DNA of 64,000 bases from Amycolatopsis pithecellobii (lineage in GTDB: Bacteria > Actinomycetota > Actinomycetes > Mycobacteriales > Pseudonocardiaceae), in NCBI RefSeq assembly GCF_009707865.1, contig NZ_WMBA01000037.1, positions 1 to 64,000 of the forward strand, written 5' to 3'. Made by a program: the position numbers and the translations under genes. This document shows positions 9,128-17,305 of the stretch, one piece after another. The notes beneath the pieces are model-generated. The model was given only the letters and a program-made list of their open reading frames with translations, searched no databases and was not told the origin of the DNA. The stretch's first letter is position 1. Each line of letters opens with the position of its first letter.

Positions 9128-9931
9128 TTACCGCCCGGCGAGTTCGTAGAAGGCGACCGCGGCCGCTGTGGCCACATTCAGCGAATCGACCCCGTCGGTC
9201 ATCGGGATCCGCACCGCGATGTCGGCCGCGGCGAGTGCTTCCGCGGTGAGCCCCGGCCCCTCCGAACCGAACAGCAGCGCGACCTTGCCCTCGCCTGCCG
9301 CGAGTTCGCGCAACGACACCGAATCCACCCGCGGCGTCAGTGCCGCGATGCGGAAACCGTTGTCCTTCAACAAAGTCAGCCCGTCCGGCCACGGTTGTAG
9401 CGCGGCGAACGGAACCCGCAGGACATTGCCCATCGACACCCGGACACTGCGCCGGTACAGCGGATCGGAGCAGCCGGGTCCGAGCAGCACGCCGCCGACA
9501 CCGAGCGCGGCGGCGTTGCGGAACAACGCACCCAGGTTCTCGTGATCACCGACTCCTTCCAGCACTGCGAGAACCTCGGATGTCCGCAGGATGTCCGCGA
9601 CCGCGGGTTGTGGCGCCCGGTCGGCGACCGCGAGCACGCCGCGGTTGAGGTGAAAACCCACGATTTCGGCCATCGCGTCGGCGGACGTGACGTAGGCCGG
9701 CACGTCGATCCCGGCCAGCTCCGGCTCCAGCTCGTCGATTCGCCGCGCCACACCCAAAAGCGACCGCACGGGGTAGCGTGACGTCAGTAATCGCCGGACC
9801 ACCACAGTGCCCTCCGCGATCACGTACCCACGGCCACCGGGACGGTCCGGTCGGCGGTCCGCCGTTGACAGCTGGCGGAAGTCGTCGACACGCGGATCGT
9901 CCGTCTGCCGGACAGCGATGCGTTGCGCCAT
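9128..9931 (-). CDS. TrmH/SpoU-family RNA 2'-O-methyltransferase
   Basis: SAM-dependent SPOUT (knotted-fold) methyltransferase acting on the 2'-hydroxyl of rRNA or tRNA. The three SpoU motifs are present: NLGALFRNAAALGVGGVLLG, ALLFGSEGPGLTAEAL, and IPMTDGVDSLNVATAAAVAFYEL. An N-terminal RNA-binding region (about 90 residues) precedes the catalytic domain (RGYVIAEGTVVVRRLLTSRY). The ATG at 9931, giving MAQRIAVRQTDD, fits family length (267 residues), although its ribosome binding site is weak. The exact RNA target is not apparent from sequence. From memory it corresponds to M. tuberculosis Rv0881. Confidence 0.88.
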   Translation of the reverse strand: MAQRIAVRQTDDPRVDDFRQLSTADRRPDRPGGRGYVIAEGTVVVRRLLTSRYPVRSLLGVARRIDELEPELAGIDVPAYVTSADAMAEIVGFHLNRGVLAVADRAPQPAVADILRTSEVLAVLEGVGDHENLGALFRNAAALGVGGVLLGPGCSDPLYRRSVRVSMGNVLRVPFAALQPWPDGLTLLKDNGFRIAALTPRVDSVSLRELAAGEGKVALLFGSEGPGLTAEALAAADIAVRIPMTDGVDSLNVATAAAVAFYELAGR

Positions 9932-10127
9932 GAGGATGAGTCTGACGGCGAGGTGGTTGAGCCGAGCGAAGTGGGTACCGCTACGACGAACGGATGATGT
10001 CAAGGCACGAAGACGTCACAGCACCAGTTTGGCCGATAGCCCATGGAGCGTTGTTGTGAAACCGTGGTCCGCCGGGCAGCAGTGCCAGAACTCCGCGCTG
10101 AACCCGGACGAACAAGACAGGGAAGGC

Positions 10128-11627
10128 ATGGGCCAGGATCTTTCGGCTGACGGCTTCAACCCACGCGACCGGGCCAGGTACCGCCGCAAAGTCCAGCGCT
10201 GCCTCGACACCCTCGGCCGGATGCTTGCCGACGGCGGATTCTCTTTTCCCCGAAGACATATCGGCCTCGAACTGGAGCTGAACCTCGTCGACGAGGAGAT
10301 GCGCCCGTCGATGAACAACCAGGAAGTCCTGGAGGCACTGGACAATCCGTCCTTCACGACCGAACTTTCGCAGCACAACATCGAGCTCAACGTGCCGCCG
10401 AGGCCTCTGGCGGGCAACTCGGCGATCGCACTGGAACGGGATCTGCACGAGTACCTGTCCACAGCGGACCACAAAGCCGGCCGCGCCGGCGCACGGCTGG
10501 GCATGATCGGGATCCTGCCGACGCTCACCCACGAGCATTTCGATCAGAAGTGGCTCACCAACGCCGCGCGCTACGTCATGCTCAACGACCAGATCTTCGC
10601 CGCGCGTGGCGAGCACATCCGGCTGTCGATGGACGGCGTGGAACTGCCCGGCCACCCACCGGAACGGCTGCGCACGCACGCTGAGTCGATCTTGCCCGAG
10701 GCCGCCTGCACGTCGCTGCAGTTGCACGTCCAGGTCGCTCCCGAGGAGTTCGCCGCGCACTGGAACGCGGCACAGTGCCTGGCGGGCGTGCAGGTCGCGA
10801 TCGGCGCGAATTCGCCGTTCCTGCTGGGAAAGGCGCTGTGGCACGAGACGCGCATCCCGCTGTTCCTGCAGGCCACCGACACGCGCCCGGAGGAACTGAA
10901 GAACCAGGGTGTGCGGCCGCGGGTGTGGTTCGGCGAGCGCTGGATCACCTCGATCTTCGACCTGTTCGAGGAGAACGTCCGCTATTTTCCCGGCCTGCTC
11001 CCGGAAACCGACGAAGAGGACCCGGTCGACGCGCTCGACTCGGGCCAGGCGCCGAAGCTTTCGGAGCTGCGGCTGCACAACGGGACGGTGTGGCGGTGGA
11101 ACCGGCCGGTTTATGACGTGGTGGACGGAAAACCGCATCTGCGCGTGGAAAACCGGGTCCTGCCCGCCGGGCCGACGGTGCTGGACATGATGGCGAACGC
11201 CGCGTTCTTTTACGGTGCCCAGCGCGCACTCGCCGAAGCCGAACGTCCTATGTGGACACAAATGTCGTTCCAGGCGGCCGAGGACAACCTGTATGCCGGT
11301 GCGCGAAACGGGTTCGACGCGCAGCTGTACTGGCCGGGGATCGGCTGGGTGCCGCCGGACGAACTGATGTTGCGCGTGCTGCTGCCGCTCGCGCATGAGG
11401 GACTGCGCACCGCCGACGTGGCGGAGGCCTCGATCGAGCGATATCTCGGTGTCATCGAGCAACGCTGCCTCGCCCGCCGCAACGGCGCGTCGTGGCAGCG
11501 GCAGATGGTGGAACTCGCGCAGCGGCACGGTGCGGACCGGGAAACCGCGCTTTCCCAGATGCTCGGCCGGTATCTGACGCTGTCCACGACCGAGGAGCCG
11601 GTCCACACCTGGCCGACCACTCTGTAA
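10128..11627 (+). CDS. GCS2-family glutamate-cysteine ligase-like protein
   Basis: A 499-residue ATP-grasp-related carboxylate-amine ligase of the glutamate-cysteine ligase 2 superfamily. Marked features are HIGLELELNLVDEEMRPSMN (metal/glutamate site), LSQHNIELNVPPRPL, HIRLSMDGVELPGHPPERL and CTSLQLHVQVAPEEFAAHWN. It begins MGQDLSADGFNPRDRARYRRKV, usual for the ~500-residue actinobacterial group that is distinct from EgtA. The ATG at 10128 lies just after AGGGAAGG. The substrate is uncertain: actinobacteria make mycothiol and ergothioneine rather than glutathione, so the enzyme may make another gamma-glutamyl or amide bond. The iron box of the next gene begins four bases after the stop. Confidence 0.8.
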   Translation: MGQDLSADGFNPRDRARYRRKVQRCLDTLGRMLADGGFSFPRRHIGLELELNLVDEEMRPSMNNQEVLEALDNPSFTTELSQHNIELNVPPRPLAGNSAIALERDLHEYLSTADHKAGRAGARLGMIGILPTLTHEHFDQKWLTNAARYVMLNDQIFAARGEHIRLSMDGVELPGHPPERLRTHAESILPEAACTSLQLHVQVAPEEFAAHWNAAQCLAGVQVAIGANSPFLLGKALWHETRIPLFLQATDTRPEELKNQGVRPRVWFGERWITSIFDLFEENVRYFPGLLPETDEEDPVDALDSGQAPKLSELRLHNGTVWRWNRPVYDVVDGKPHLRVENRVLPAGPTVLDMMANAAFFYGAQRALAEAERPMWTQMSFQAAEDNLYAGARNGFDAQLYWPGIGWVPPDELMLRVLLPLAHEGLRTADVAEASIERYLGVIEQRCLARRNGASWQRQMVELAQRHGADRETALSQMLGRYLTLSTTEEPVHTWPTTL

Positions 11628-11630
11628 GAT

Positions 11631-11645
11631 TTAGGCTAGCCTAAG
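11631..11645. promoter_or_regulatory. DtxR/IdeR-type iron box
   Basis: TTAGGCTAGCCTAAG matches 13 of the first 15 positions of the 19-base DtxR/IdeR consensus and contains the perfect 14-base palindrome TTAGGCTAGCCTAA. It lies 27 bases upstream of the heme oxygenase ATG. Such sites are bound by Fe(II)-loaded DtxR/IdeR, so the heme oxygenase should be repressed by iron and induced in iron shortage, which suits its job. Confidence 0.8.
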
Positions 11646-11672
11646 TTCGCTGGGCCCCTTAGGCTCGGGATC

Positions 11673-12329
11673 ATGGCGGCTCCTGTGACGGTTGACCACA
11701 CCCCGTTTTCGGCCACGCTGCGCGAGTCCACCAGAGGAGTGCACGAGCGCGCCCACCAGTCCGCGTTCATGGACGCCCTCTTCGGCAGCAGGCTGCCGTT
11801 ACCGGCCTATGCCCGGCTCGCGGCCCAGTACCACTTCATCTACCAGGCGCTCGAAGAAGCGTCCGACGCGCTGACCGACCACCCGGTCGGCGGCGCGTTC
11901 GTGTTCGACGAGCTGCGGCGCGGGCCCGCACTCGCCGGGGACCTGGCGTTCCTCGTCGGGGACGACTGGGCCACCCGGATCGAACCGCTCCCGGCGACGC
12001 AGGACTACGTCCGTCGCATCCGGACAGTCGCCTTCGACTGGCCCGGCGGTTACGTCGCCCACCACTACACCCGTTATCTCGGCGACCTGGCCGGCGGGCA
12101 GGCCGTGCGGAAACTGCTCGAGCAGACGTACGGGATCACCGGTCCCGGCGCGCTTTTCTACCACTTCGAGCTCGACAACGTGCCGGCGTTCCGCAAGCGC
12201 TACCGCGCCCTGCTCGACGAAGCGCCGTGGGATTCCACCGAACGGCAGCGCATCCTGACCGAGACGCTGGTCGCGTTCGAGTTCAACATCGCGATGCTCG
12301 CCGACCTCGCCCGCGAGGTCGGTGCGTGA
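11673..12329 (+). CDS. Biliverdin-producing heme oxygenase
   Basis: Opens the heme ring with O2 and reductant to give biliverdin, CO and Fe(II), letting the cell use heme as an iron source. The 218-residue protein has the proximal histidine region LRESTRGVHERAH (H24 probable) and the distal-helix motif YTRYLGDLAGGQ, where the conserved glycines allow helix kinking over the heme; length matches HmuO-type enzymes. No heme uptake genes are nearby, so heme must come from elsewhere. Regulation by iron is indicated by the box just upstream. sodA follows, pairing iron release with superoxide defence. Confidence 0.93.
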   Translation: MAAPVTVDHTPFSATLRESTRGVHERAHQSAFMDALFGSRLPLPAYARLAAQYHFIYQALEEASDALTDHPVGGAFVFDELRRGPALAGDLAFLVGDDWATRIEPLPATQDYVRRIRTVAFDWPGGYVAHHYTRYLGDLAGGQAVRKLLEQTYGITGPGALFYHFELDNVPAFRKRYRALLDEAPWDSTERQRILTETLVAFEFNIAMLADLAREVGA

Positions 12330-12366
12330 TCACGCACACAACGGGTTGACCTCCAGCTAGCTGGAG
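12323..12366. promoter_or_regulatory. Two perfect palindromes upstream of sodA
   Basis: TGCGTGATCACGCA (12323-12336) spans the heme oxygenase stop codon, and CTCCAGCTAGCTGGAG (12351-12366) follows 14 bases later. The second one overlaps TTGACC at 12346-12351, which resembles a -35 element. Neither is followed by a T-run and the second has no loop, so they are more like protein-binding sites than terminators. They could belong to a sodA promoter about 125 bases upstream of its start. No known regulator consensus was recognised. Confidence 0.4.
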
Positions 12367-12489
12367 ATTGCAGGGTGAGAGCGGGCATGTTCCCGGGGAG
12401 TGGATCGCCGCGTCCCCGGTTAGCCACCCCATACGGTTGCTACTAGGTTTATAACGCAGGGATTTTGCGTCACAGAAGAAGGAGGGCTG

Positions 12490-13110
12490 ATGGCCCGGTA
12501 CGAGCTTCCGGATCTGGACTACGACTACGGTGCCCTGGCTCCGCACATCTCCGCCCAGATCAACGAGCTGCATCACAGCAAGCACCACGCCACCTACGTC
12601 AAGGGCGCGAACGACACCCTGGACAAGCTCGCCGAGGCGCGCGACAAGGGTGACTTCGGTTCGATCGTCGGACTGGAGACCACGCTCGCGTTCAACCTGG
12701 CCGGGCACGCGAACCACGTCGTGTGGTGGAAGATCCTTTCCCCCGAAGGCGGCGACAAGCCGACCGGCGAACTCGCCCAGGCGATCGACGACGCGTTCGG
12801 TTCGTGGGACAAGTTCCAGGCACAGTTCACCGCCGTTGCCACCACGATTCAGGGCAACGGCTGGGCTTCGCTGTCCTGGGACCCGATCGGCAAGACGCTG
12901 ATCACCCAGCAGCTGCGCGACCACCACAACAACCTGATCCTGCCCACGGTTCCGATCCTCCTGGTGGACGTGTGGGAGCACGCGTTCTACCTGGACTACA
13001 AGAACGTCAAGGCGGACTACGTCAAGGCGCTCTGGAACATCTACAACTGGGGCGAGATCAGCAAGCGGTTCGACAACGCCGTGTCCGGCGGAAACGGGCT
13101 GCTGCTCTAG
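12490..13110 (+). CDS. sodA: Superoxide dismutase (Fe/Mn)
   Basis: Converts superoxide to H2O2 and O2. The 206-residue protein keeps all metal ligands at M. tuberculosis SodA numbering: H28, H76 (NLAGHANH), D160 and H164 (DVWEHAFY). H145 (LRDHHNN) matches the residue thought to favour iron there. There is no signal peptide, as in mycobacterial SodA, which is nevertheless exported. The ATG at 12490 has a strong AGAAGGAGG site five bases upstream, so high expression is expected. A hairpin terminator follows the gene. Whether Fe or Mn is used in vivo cannot be told from sequence. Confidence 0.97.
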   Translation: MARYELPDLDYDYGALAPHISAQINELHHSKHHATYVKGANDTLDKLAEARDKGDFGSIVGLETTLAFNLAGHANHVVWWKILSPEGGDKPTGELAQAIDDAFGSWDKFQAQFTAVATTIQGNGWASLSWDPIGKTLITQQLRDHHNNLILPTVPILLVDVWEHAFYLDYKNVKADYVKALWNIYNWGEISKRFDNAVSGGNGLLL

Positions 13111-13127
13111 ATCGTCTGTCCACTGTG

Positions 13128-13165
13128 CGGGGTCCTTCTCTGTCGGGAGGGGCCCCGTTTCGTTT
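13128..13165 (+). terminator. Probable sodA terminator
   Basis: An imperfect GC-rich hairpin (CGGGGTCC arm at 13128-13135 against GGCCCCG ending at 13157) is followed by the T-rich stretch TTTCGTTTT. It begins 18 bases after the sodA stop codon, the expected place for an intrinsic terminator. Confidence 0.55.
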
Positions 13166-13191
13166 TCCGGTTGACCTCGACCACGGTCGAG

Positions 13192-13968
13192 ATGCGACCG
13201 TGGGGCATGGATGTCGACGCCTACCTCGCCCGTATCGGCGCCGCCAAGCCGGTCGCGCCGACCGCAGCCGCCTTGGCGGAACTGCACGAACGGCATGTCA
13301 TGACGGTGCCGTTCGAGAACCTCAGCGTGCAGCTGCGGGAGCCGATCGTGCTCGACGAGGAGGCGTTGTTCGACAAGATCGTCCTGCGGCGGCGCGGTGG
13401 ATTCTGCTATGAGCTGAATGGGGCGTTTGCGGGTTTGCTGCGCGCGCTGGGTTTCCGCGTCTCGCTGCTGTCGGCGCGCGTGTTCGGCGGCGGCAGATAC
13501 GGGGCGCCGTTCGATCACCTGGCGTTGCGGGTAGAGCTCGACGAACCGTGGCTGGCGGATGTCGGCTTCGGCCGGTTCGCCCGCCGTCCGTTGCGGTTGA
13601 CCGCGTGTGAGGTCCAGGCCGACGCCGAGGGCGAGTTCCTGTTGCTCGACGCACCGCACGGCGATATCGAGGTCCGCCACAACGGCGAGCCGGCGTACAA
13701 GGTGGAAGAGCGCCCGCGCGACCTGGCGGACTTCGTGCCGACCTGCTGGTGGCAGGCCACGTCACCGGACTCGCATTTCACCAAGAATCTGGTGTGCACG
13801 CTGCCGACGCCGACGGGCCGGGTCACGCTCGCGGGTGACCAGCTGATCGAGACGACCGAGGGCAAGCGCAGCGAGCGGCCGTTGAGCGCCGACGAGCTTG
13901 TCGAGACCTACCGGAGTTTGTTCGGTATCGAGCTGGCCGAGGCGCCGAGTACCTTTGCCCGAACCTGA
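13192..13968 (+). CDS. nat: Arylamine N-acetyltransferase
   Basis: Transfers acetyl from acetyl-CoA to arylamines or hydrazines; homologues act in envelope lipid or ansamycin-type chemistry. The Cys-His-Asp triad is visible: C72 in RRRGGFCYELNG, H109 in PFDHLALRV and D123 in LADVGFG. FENLSVQL is the usual N-terminal motif. The ATG at 13192 gives 258 residues; the in-frame ATG at 13207 (MDVDAYLARIG) is an equally reasonable start, and a TTG at 13171 is less likely. The gene follows the sodA terminator and ends just before a bidirectional hairpin. No polyketide genes adjoin it, so a specific biosynthetic role is not suggested. Confidence 0.92.
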   Translation: MRPWGMDVDAYLARIGAAKPVAPTAAALAELHERHVMTVPFENLSVQLREPIVLDEEALFDKIVLRRRGGFCYELNGAFAGLLRALGFRVSLLSARVFGGGRYGAPFDHLALRVELDEPWLADVGFGRFARRPLRLTACEVQADAEGEFLLLDAPHGDIEVRHNGEPAYKVEERPRDLADFVPTCWWQATSPDSHFTKNLVCTLPTPTGRVTLAGDQLIETTEGKRSERPLSADELVETYRSLFGIELAEAPSTFART

Positions 13969-13969
13969 A

Positions 13970-14011
13970 CGGGGCCCCGCCACCGGGATCTCTCCCGGCG
14001 ACGGGGCCCCG
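13970..14011. terminator. Strong bidirectional hairpin terminator
   Basis: Nested inverted repeats, CGGGGCCCCG (13970-13979) with CGGGGCCCCG (14002-14011) enclosing CCGGGA-tctc-TCCCGG, form a long stem two bases after the nat stop codon. It suits convergent transcripts from nat on one side and from gntR, or a transcript starting at the iron box, on the other. Confidence 0.7.
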
Positions 14012-14053
14012 CCCGTTCCCGAACTGACTGCCGCTCCCACCACGAAGCGGACA

Positions 14054-14078
14054 AGCTGAGGTTAGCCTAACCTCAGCT
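14054..14078. promoter_or_regulatory. Perfect iron-box palindrome without an obvious target gene
   Basis: A 25-base perfect palindrome: arm AGCTGAGGTTAG, central C, arm CTAACCTCAGCT. Its central 19 bases match 17 of 19 positions of the DtxR/IdeR consensus, better than the box at the heme oxygenase. Yet it lies between the ends of two convergent genes, nat and gntR. The hairpin at 13970-14011 lies 42 bases away on the left, so a minus-strand transcript from here would be short. Confidence 0.75.
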
Positions 14079-14096
14079 ACCGACGCAAGGTTGTGC

Positions 14097-14339
14097 TCAG
14101 GACTTCGGCACGATGAAGCTGCGCTTGCCGTGATAGGTCTCGATCAACCCGCGCTTGCGAAGCTCCTTGATCGCGTTGCGCATGGTCCCGAGAGAGACCC
14201 GGTACTCCTCGGTCAGATCTCGCTCACCTGGCAGTTGTCCCTTGAGTTCACCGGCTTCGATCCGCTCGGCGATGTGATCGGCCACGTGGACGTAGAGGTA
14301 CCCAGCGGCGGACGGGTCCGGTTCGAACCTCGATATCAT
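14097..14339 (-). CDS. GntR-family transcriptional regulator (DNA-binding domain only)
   Basis: An 80-residue protein that consists of just the GntR winged helix: YLYVHVADHIAERIEAGELKG, LPGERDLTEEYRVSLGTMR and IKELRKRGLIETYHGKRSFIV. There is no ligand-binding domain, so a FadR, UbiC or aminotransferase-type sensor half is absent; small single-domain GntR proteins of this kind are common in Pseudonocardiaceae and Streptomyces. It is divergent from the secreted protein gene at 14473. A near-palindrome, CATAGAGCTCCATA at about 14399-14412 between the two, could be its operator. The regulated process is unknown. Confidence 0.85.
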   Translation of the reverse strand: MISRFEPDPSAAGYLYVHVADHIAERIEAGELKGQLPGERDLTEEYRVSLGTMRNAIKELRKRGLIETYHGKRSFIVPKS

Positions 14340-14390
14340 TCGCCGTACAGTAGAGATGGGTCCAGCTACCCGAAATCACCGCCAGCTGTG

Positions 14391-14420
14391 TTGATATGCA
14401 TAGAGCTCCATACTTATACG
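14391..14420 (+). promoter_or_regulatory. Possible promoter with overlapping near-palindrome
   Basis: TTGATA (14391-14396) and TATACG (14415-14420) with an 18-base spacer resemble a housekeeping promoter reading toward the gene at 14473. The spacer contains the near-palindrome centred on GAGCTC. It is the only AT-rich stretch between the divergent genes. No experimental support. Confidence 0.3.
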
Positions 14421-14472
14421 AAGCGGGAACGCCCTGCGAGCACGGAACCGACTCCTCGGTAGCCTCCGGGGC

Positions 14473-15432
14473 GTGAAGACGTCCACCGTGCTGGGAATCG
14501 TGTTGGCGGTGTTGTTCTCGTTCGCTGGTGCCGCGACCGCGGCCGGCTACCTGTGGGCCAGAGCCGACGACGATCGCCACGCGATGACCAGAGCGTTGCC
14601 GGCCACCTGGCCGTCCAAGGACGGAACTGCGCTGCGGCCGGTGCCGATGCCGGCGGGCGAGCTGATCGCGGCGCTGCCACCGGACACGGCTGGACAGGTG
14701 CTTTGCCAGTCACTGAGCCAAGAACGCTGGGAAGCGCTGCTCGGCGGGAAGGCGCTTCGCGAGGTCCGCGACGCCGGCTGTCATGTCGTCACCTCGACCA
14801 CCGATCTCACGCTCAAGCTCGCCGACGCCCCGGCGAACCTGCAGGCGCCCCGCGAAACCGAGGTCGCCGGACGCCCGGCGCGGCTCGAGTTCCTGCCGCC
14901 CAACGTCAACAACCGGCTGGATGTGCGGTTGGTGGACAAGCCCGGATCGGCGCTCGTGAAACCATTCCTGCACGCCGAGTTGAGCGGCAGCGGCCCGGCG
15001 CTGGACAGGCTCACCGAGTCCGTCGCCGCGGAAGTCGTTGCGGCGACGACAAAAGCCGGGCCGCCGCTGCCTGCTACCGGGAAGGACGGGTCAATCCCGC
15101 TCGAGCATCCTGCGCCGGCCGCGATCGCGGATCTGCCGTGGCCGGTGATCTCGTGGCAGCTGTGCGCGGCGCTGACGCGAGAACTCGGTGGGCCGGGACG
15201 CCCCTACGCCGACGGTCGCTGCACGGTCCGCGGCATCCAGGCGGCGTACACGGACGCGGTGTCCCCGCGCGCCTTTTCGGACCGGCTCGCCGGGCGCCCC
15301 GCGCTCGTGACGGACAACGTCGTGGCGGTCAAACTCACCGACGACACCGCCCAGGAACTCACCTTCACCGGCGGCGGCCGTTCACTGAAAGCGCTTGCCG
15401 AAGCGCTCCTGCCCCACCTGCTGGCCGGCTGA
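14473..15432 (+). CDS. Membrane-anchored or secreted protein of unknown function
   Basis: I do not recognise a family. The 319-residue protein starts with an uncleaved or cleavable N-terminal helix (STVLGIVLAVLFSFAGAATAAG) and is otherwise soluble, so it should face outside. Four cysteines (in GQVLCQSL, DAGCHVV, WQLCAAL and DGRCTV) are placed as two pairs in similar contexts, WEALLGGKALREVRDAGCHV and LTRELGGPGRPYADGRCTV, which suggests two repeated, disulfide-containing domains like those in DUF3558-type actinobacterial lipoproteins. No lipobox is present. GTG start at 14473, after CGGGGC. It is divergent from the GntR gene and convergent with the MFS gene. Confidence 0.65.
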   Translation: MKTSTVLGIVLAVLFSFAGAATAAGYLWARADDDRHAMTRALPATWPSKDGTALRPVPMPAGELIAALPPDTAGQVLCQSLSQERWEALLGGKALREVRDAGCHVVTSTTDLTLKLADAPANLQAPRETEVAGRPARLEFLPPNVNNRLDVRLVDKPGSALVKPFLHAELSGSGPALDRLTESVAAEVVAATTKAGPPLPATGKDGSIPLEHPAPAAIADLPWPVISWQLCAALTRELGGPGRPYADGRCTVRGIQAAYTDAVSPRAFSDRLAGRPALVTDNVVAVKLTDDTAQELTFTGGGRSLKALAEALLPHLLAG

Positions 15433-15436
15433 CGGG

Positions 15437-16825
15437 TCAGGCCACATGGCGCGAGGTGGTGGTCGCGTGGCCGCTCGAGAACAGCACCCGCAAACCCGCC
15501 AAGCGCGACCCGGTCGCCACACCGCCCCGCCGCGCCAGCACCACCGCGCACACGACCGCCGCCACCGCGGAGATCGTGCCGCCGATGTAGAACGGTGAGC
15601 GACCGCCGAAGGTCTCCGCCATCCAGCCGACCATCGGGCCACCGACCGGGTTGCCGCCGATCATCACGAGCACGTACAGGCCCATCACGCGCCCACGCAT
15701 CTCCGGGCTCACTGCGGTCTGGACCAATGCGTTCGCCGTGTTGAGGAACGTAATCGTCGCGAAGCCGAGTGGGATCAGCGCGATCCCGAACGTCACGTAC
15801 GTCGGCATCAGCGCGGTGACGAACTCGACCGCGCCGAGACCCAGCGCCGCCATCAGCAGCAACCGCACCCGGGGACTGCTCTTCACCCCGCGCCGGGCCG
15901 CCATCAACGCACCGGTGAACGTGCCGACCGCGAGCAAAGTGGACAACAGCCCGTATCCGTCGGCCTGGGTGCCGAACACGTTGCCCGCTACGATCGCCAG
16001 CGACGTGAAGAACGTGATCCCGAACGTGCTGACGAAGAACACCAGCGCCATCACCGCGACCAGGTCCGGCCGCCCGCGCACGTAGGCGAGCCCCTCGCGC
16101 ATCTGCCCCTTCGCCCTGACCACCGCGGGACCACGGAAAAGCTTGTCGGGGTTCATCAGCAGCAACCCCGTGATCACCGCGAGCGTGCTGACCGCGTTGG
16201 CCACGAACATCCAGCCGGTGCCGACCCAGGTGATCGCGAACCCCGCGATCGCGGGCCCGACGATGCGGGCCAGGTTGAACACCGAGGAGTTCAGCGCGAC
16301 GGCGTTGGCGATCTGCTTACGCCCCACCATTTCCGCGACGAACGCCTGCCGCGCGGGCACGTCGAGGGCGCTGAAAATGCCGAGCACGAAGCACAGCAGG
16401 TACACCTGCCACAGCAGGACGACACCGCTCACGTCGAGCAGCCCGAGCACCAGCGCCTGTACCCCGATCCCGGTCTGCACGAGGATGCACAGCTTGCGCT
16501 TGTCGACCCGGTCGGCAAGTACGCCCGCCCACAGGGAAAGCAGCACGGTCGGCGTGAACTGCAACGCGACGGCGACACCGAGCGCGATCGGGTTGTTGCC
16601 GGAAAGCTGGAACACCAGCCAGTCCTGCGCGATGCGCTGCATCCATGTGCCGATGTTGGAGACCACCTGGCCGGAGAAGAACAACCGGTAGTTACGCACC
16701 CGCAAGGAGGCGAACATGCTCGGCTTCTTCGCCGGGGAGGCGTCGGTGGGTGGCGGTGGTGCTTGCCCCCGGGTAGCTGTCATCTTCGGATGGGACTTCG
16801 CCTGGCTACCCGTGTCTGGCCGCAC
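15437..16825 (-). CDS. MFS transporter (drug efflux type)
   Basis: About 463 residues, MFS_3-like: FASLRVRNYRLFFSGQVVSNIGTWMQRIAQDWLVFQL, then the loop motif WAGVLADRVDKRKLC, and in the second half TAVSPEMRGRVMGLYVLVMIGGNPVGG. An N-terminal tail of about 45 residues is hydrophilic and Pro/Lys-rich. The GTG at 16825 lies two bases after the MarR stop codon, so translation is probably coupled; an ATG at 16783 (MTATRGQAPP) is an alternative. With the MarR regulator it forms a typical self-regulated efflux operon. The substrate is unknown. Confidence 0.85.
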   Translation of the reverse strand: MRPDTGSQAKSHPKMTATRGQAPPPPTDASPAKKPSMFASLRVRNYRLFFSGQVVSNIGTWMQRIAQDWLVFQLSGNNPIALGVAVALQFTPTVLLSLWAGVLADRVDKRKLCILVQTGIGVQALVLGLLDVSGVVLLWQVYLLCFVLGIFSALDVPARQAFVAEMVGRKQIANAVALNSSVFNLARIVGPAIAGFAITWVGTGWMFVANAVSTLAVITGLLLMNPDKLFRGPAVVRAKGQMREGLAYVRGRPDLVAVMALVFFVSTFGITFFTSLAIVAGNVFGTQADGYGLLSTLLAVGTFTGALMAARRGVKSSPRVRLLLMAALGLGAVEFVTALMPTYVTFGIALIPLGFATITFLNTANALVQTAVSPEMRGRVMGLYVLVMIGGNPVGGPMVGWMAETFGGRSPFYIGGTISAVAAVVCAVVLARRGGVATGSRLAGLRVLFSSGHATTTSRHVA

Positions 16826-16827
16826 CG

Positions 16828-17259
16828 TTACTCGTTCCCCGCCATTCTGTCGATGATTTCGGCGGCATGAGCGAGAACTTCTCGTTCTTGGCCGCTCAGT
16901 TCCGCCAACTTCCGGTCCAACCACGCCTCGCGTGCCGAGATCGTCGCCTCGATGAACGACTGCCCGCGTTCGGTGAGTGCGACGATCGACTGCCGCCCAT
17001 CCGTGGGGTGCGGGCTGCGCTCGACATAACCCATGTCTTCGAGCGCGGCGATCACCCGCGTCATGGACGGCGGCTGTACGCCTTCCTTCGCCGCCAGCCT
17101 GCCGGGCGTCAGCGCCCCGCATTTGTGCAAAGTGGACAGTGCGGCGAGCTGGGTCAGCGAGATGTGCTCCGTGGCCCGCTGTGCCCGGAGTTTGCGGTTG
17201 AGCCGCACAACGGCCAGCCGCAACCGGCTGGCCAGCGTTGGCTCGCGCTTATCGGACAC
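16828..17259 (-). CDS. MarR-family transcriptional regulator
   Basis: 143 residues with the MarR winged helix: ISLTQLAALSTLHKCGALTPGRLAAKEGVQPPSMTRVIAALEDMGYVERSPHPTDGRQSIVALTERG. The DGRQ wing motif and dimerising end helices are intact. It is the first gene of a two-gene operon with the MFS exporter, the usual layout for ligand-relieved repression. TTAGTTAGCG just upstream of its start codon may be part of its operator. From memory the M. tuberculosis Rv0880 regulator stands in the same neighbourhood. Confidence 0.9.
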   Translation of the reverse strand: MSDKREPTLASRLRLAVVRLNRKLRAQRATEHISLTQLAALSTLHKCGALTPGRLAAKEGVQPPSMTRVIAALEDMGYVERSPHPTDGRQSIVALTERGQSFIEATISAREAWLDRKLAELSGQEREVLAHAAEIIDRMAGNE

Positions 17260-17305
17260 TTAGTTAGCGTACCTTACGATTGGCGAAAGTGGCCGGTGTC
17301 GCCTG

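Noticed and set aside
13970-14011. Inverted repeat near nat as an operator
   Set aside because: GC-rich nested stem next to a stop codon between convergent genes fits a terminator better.
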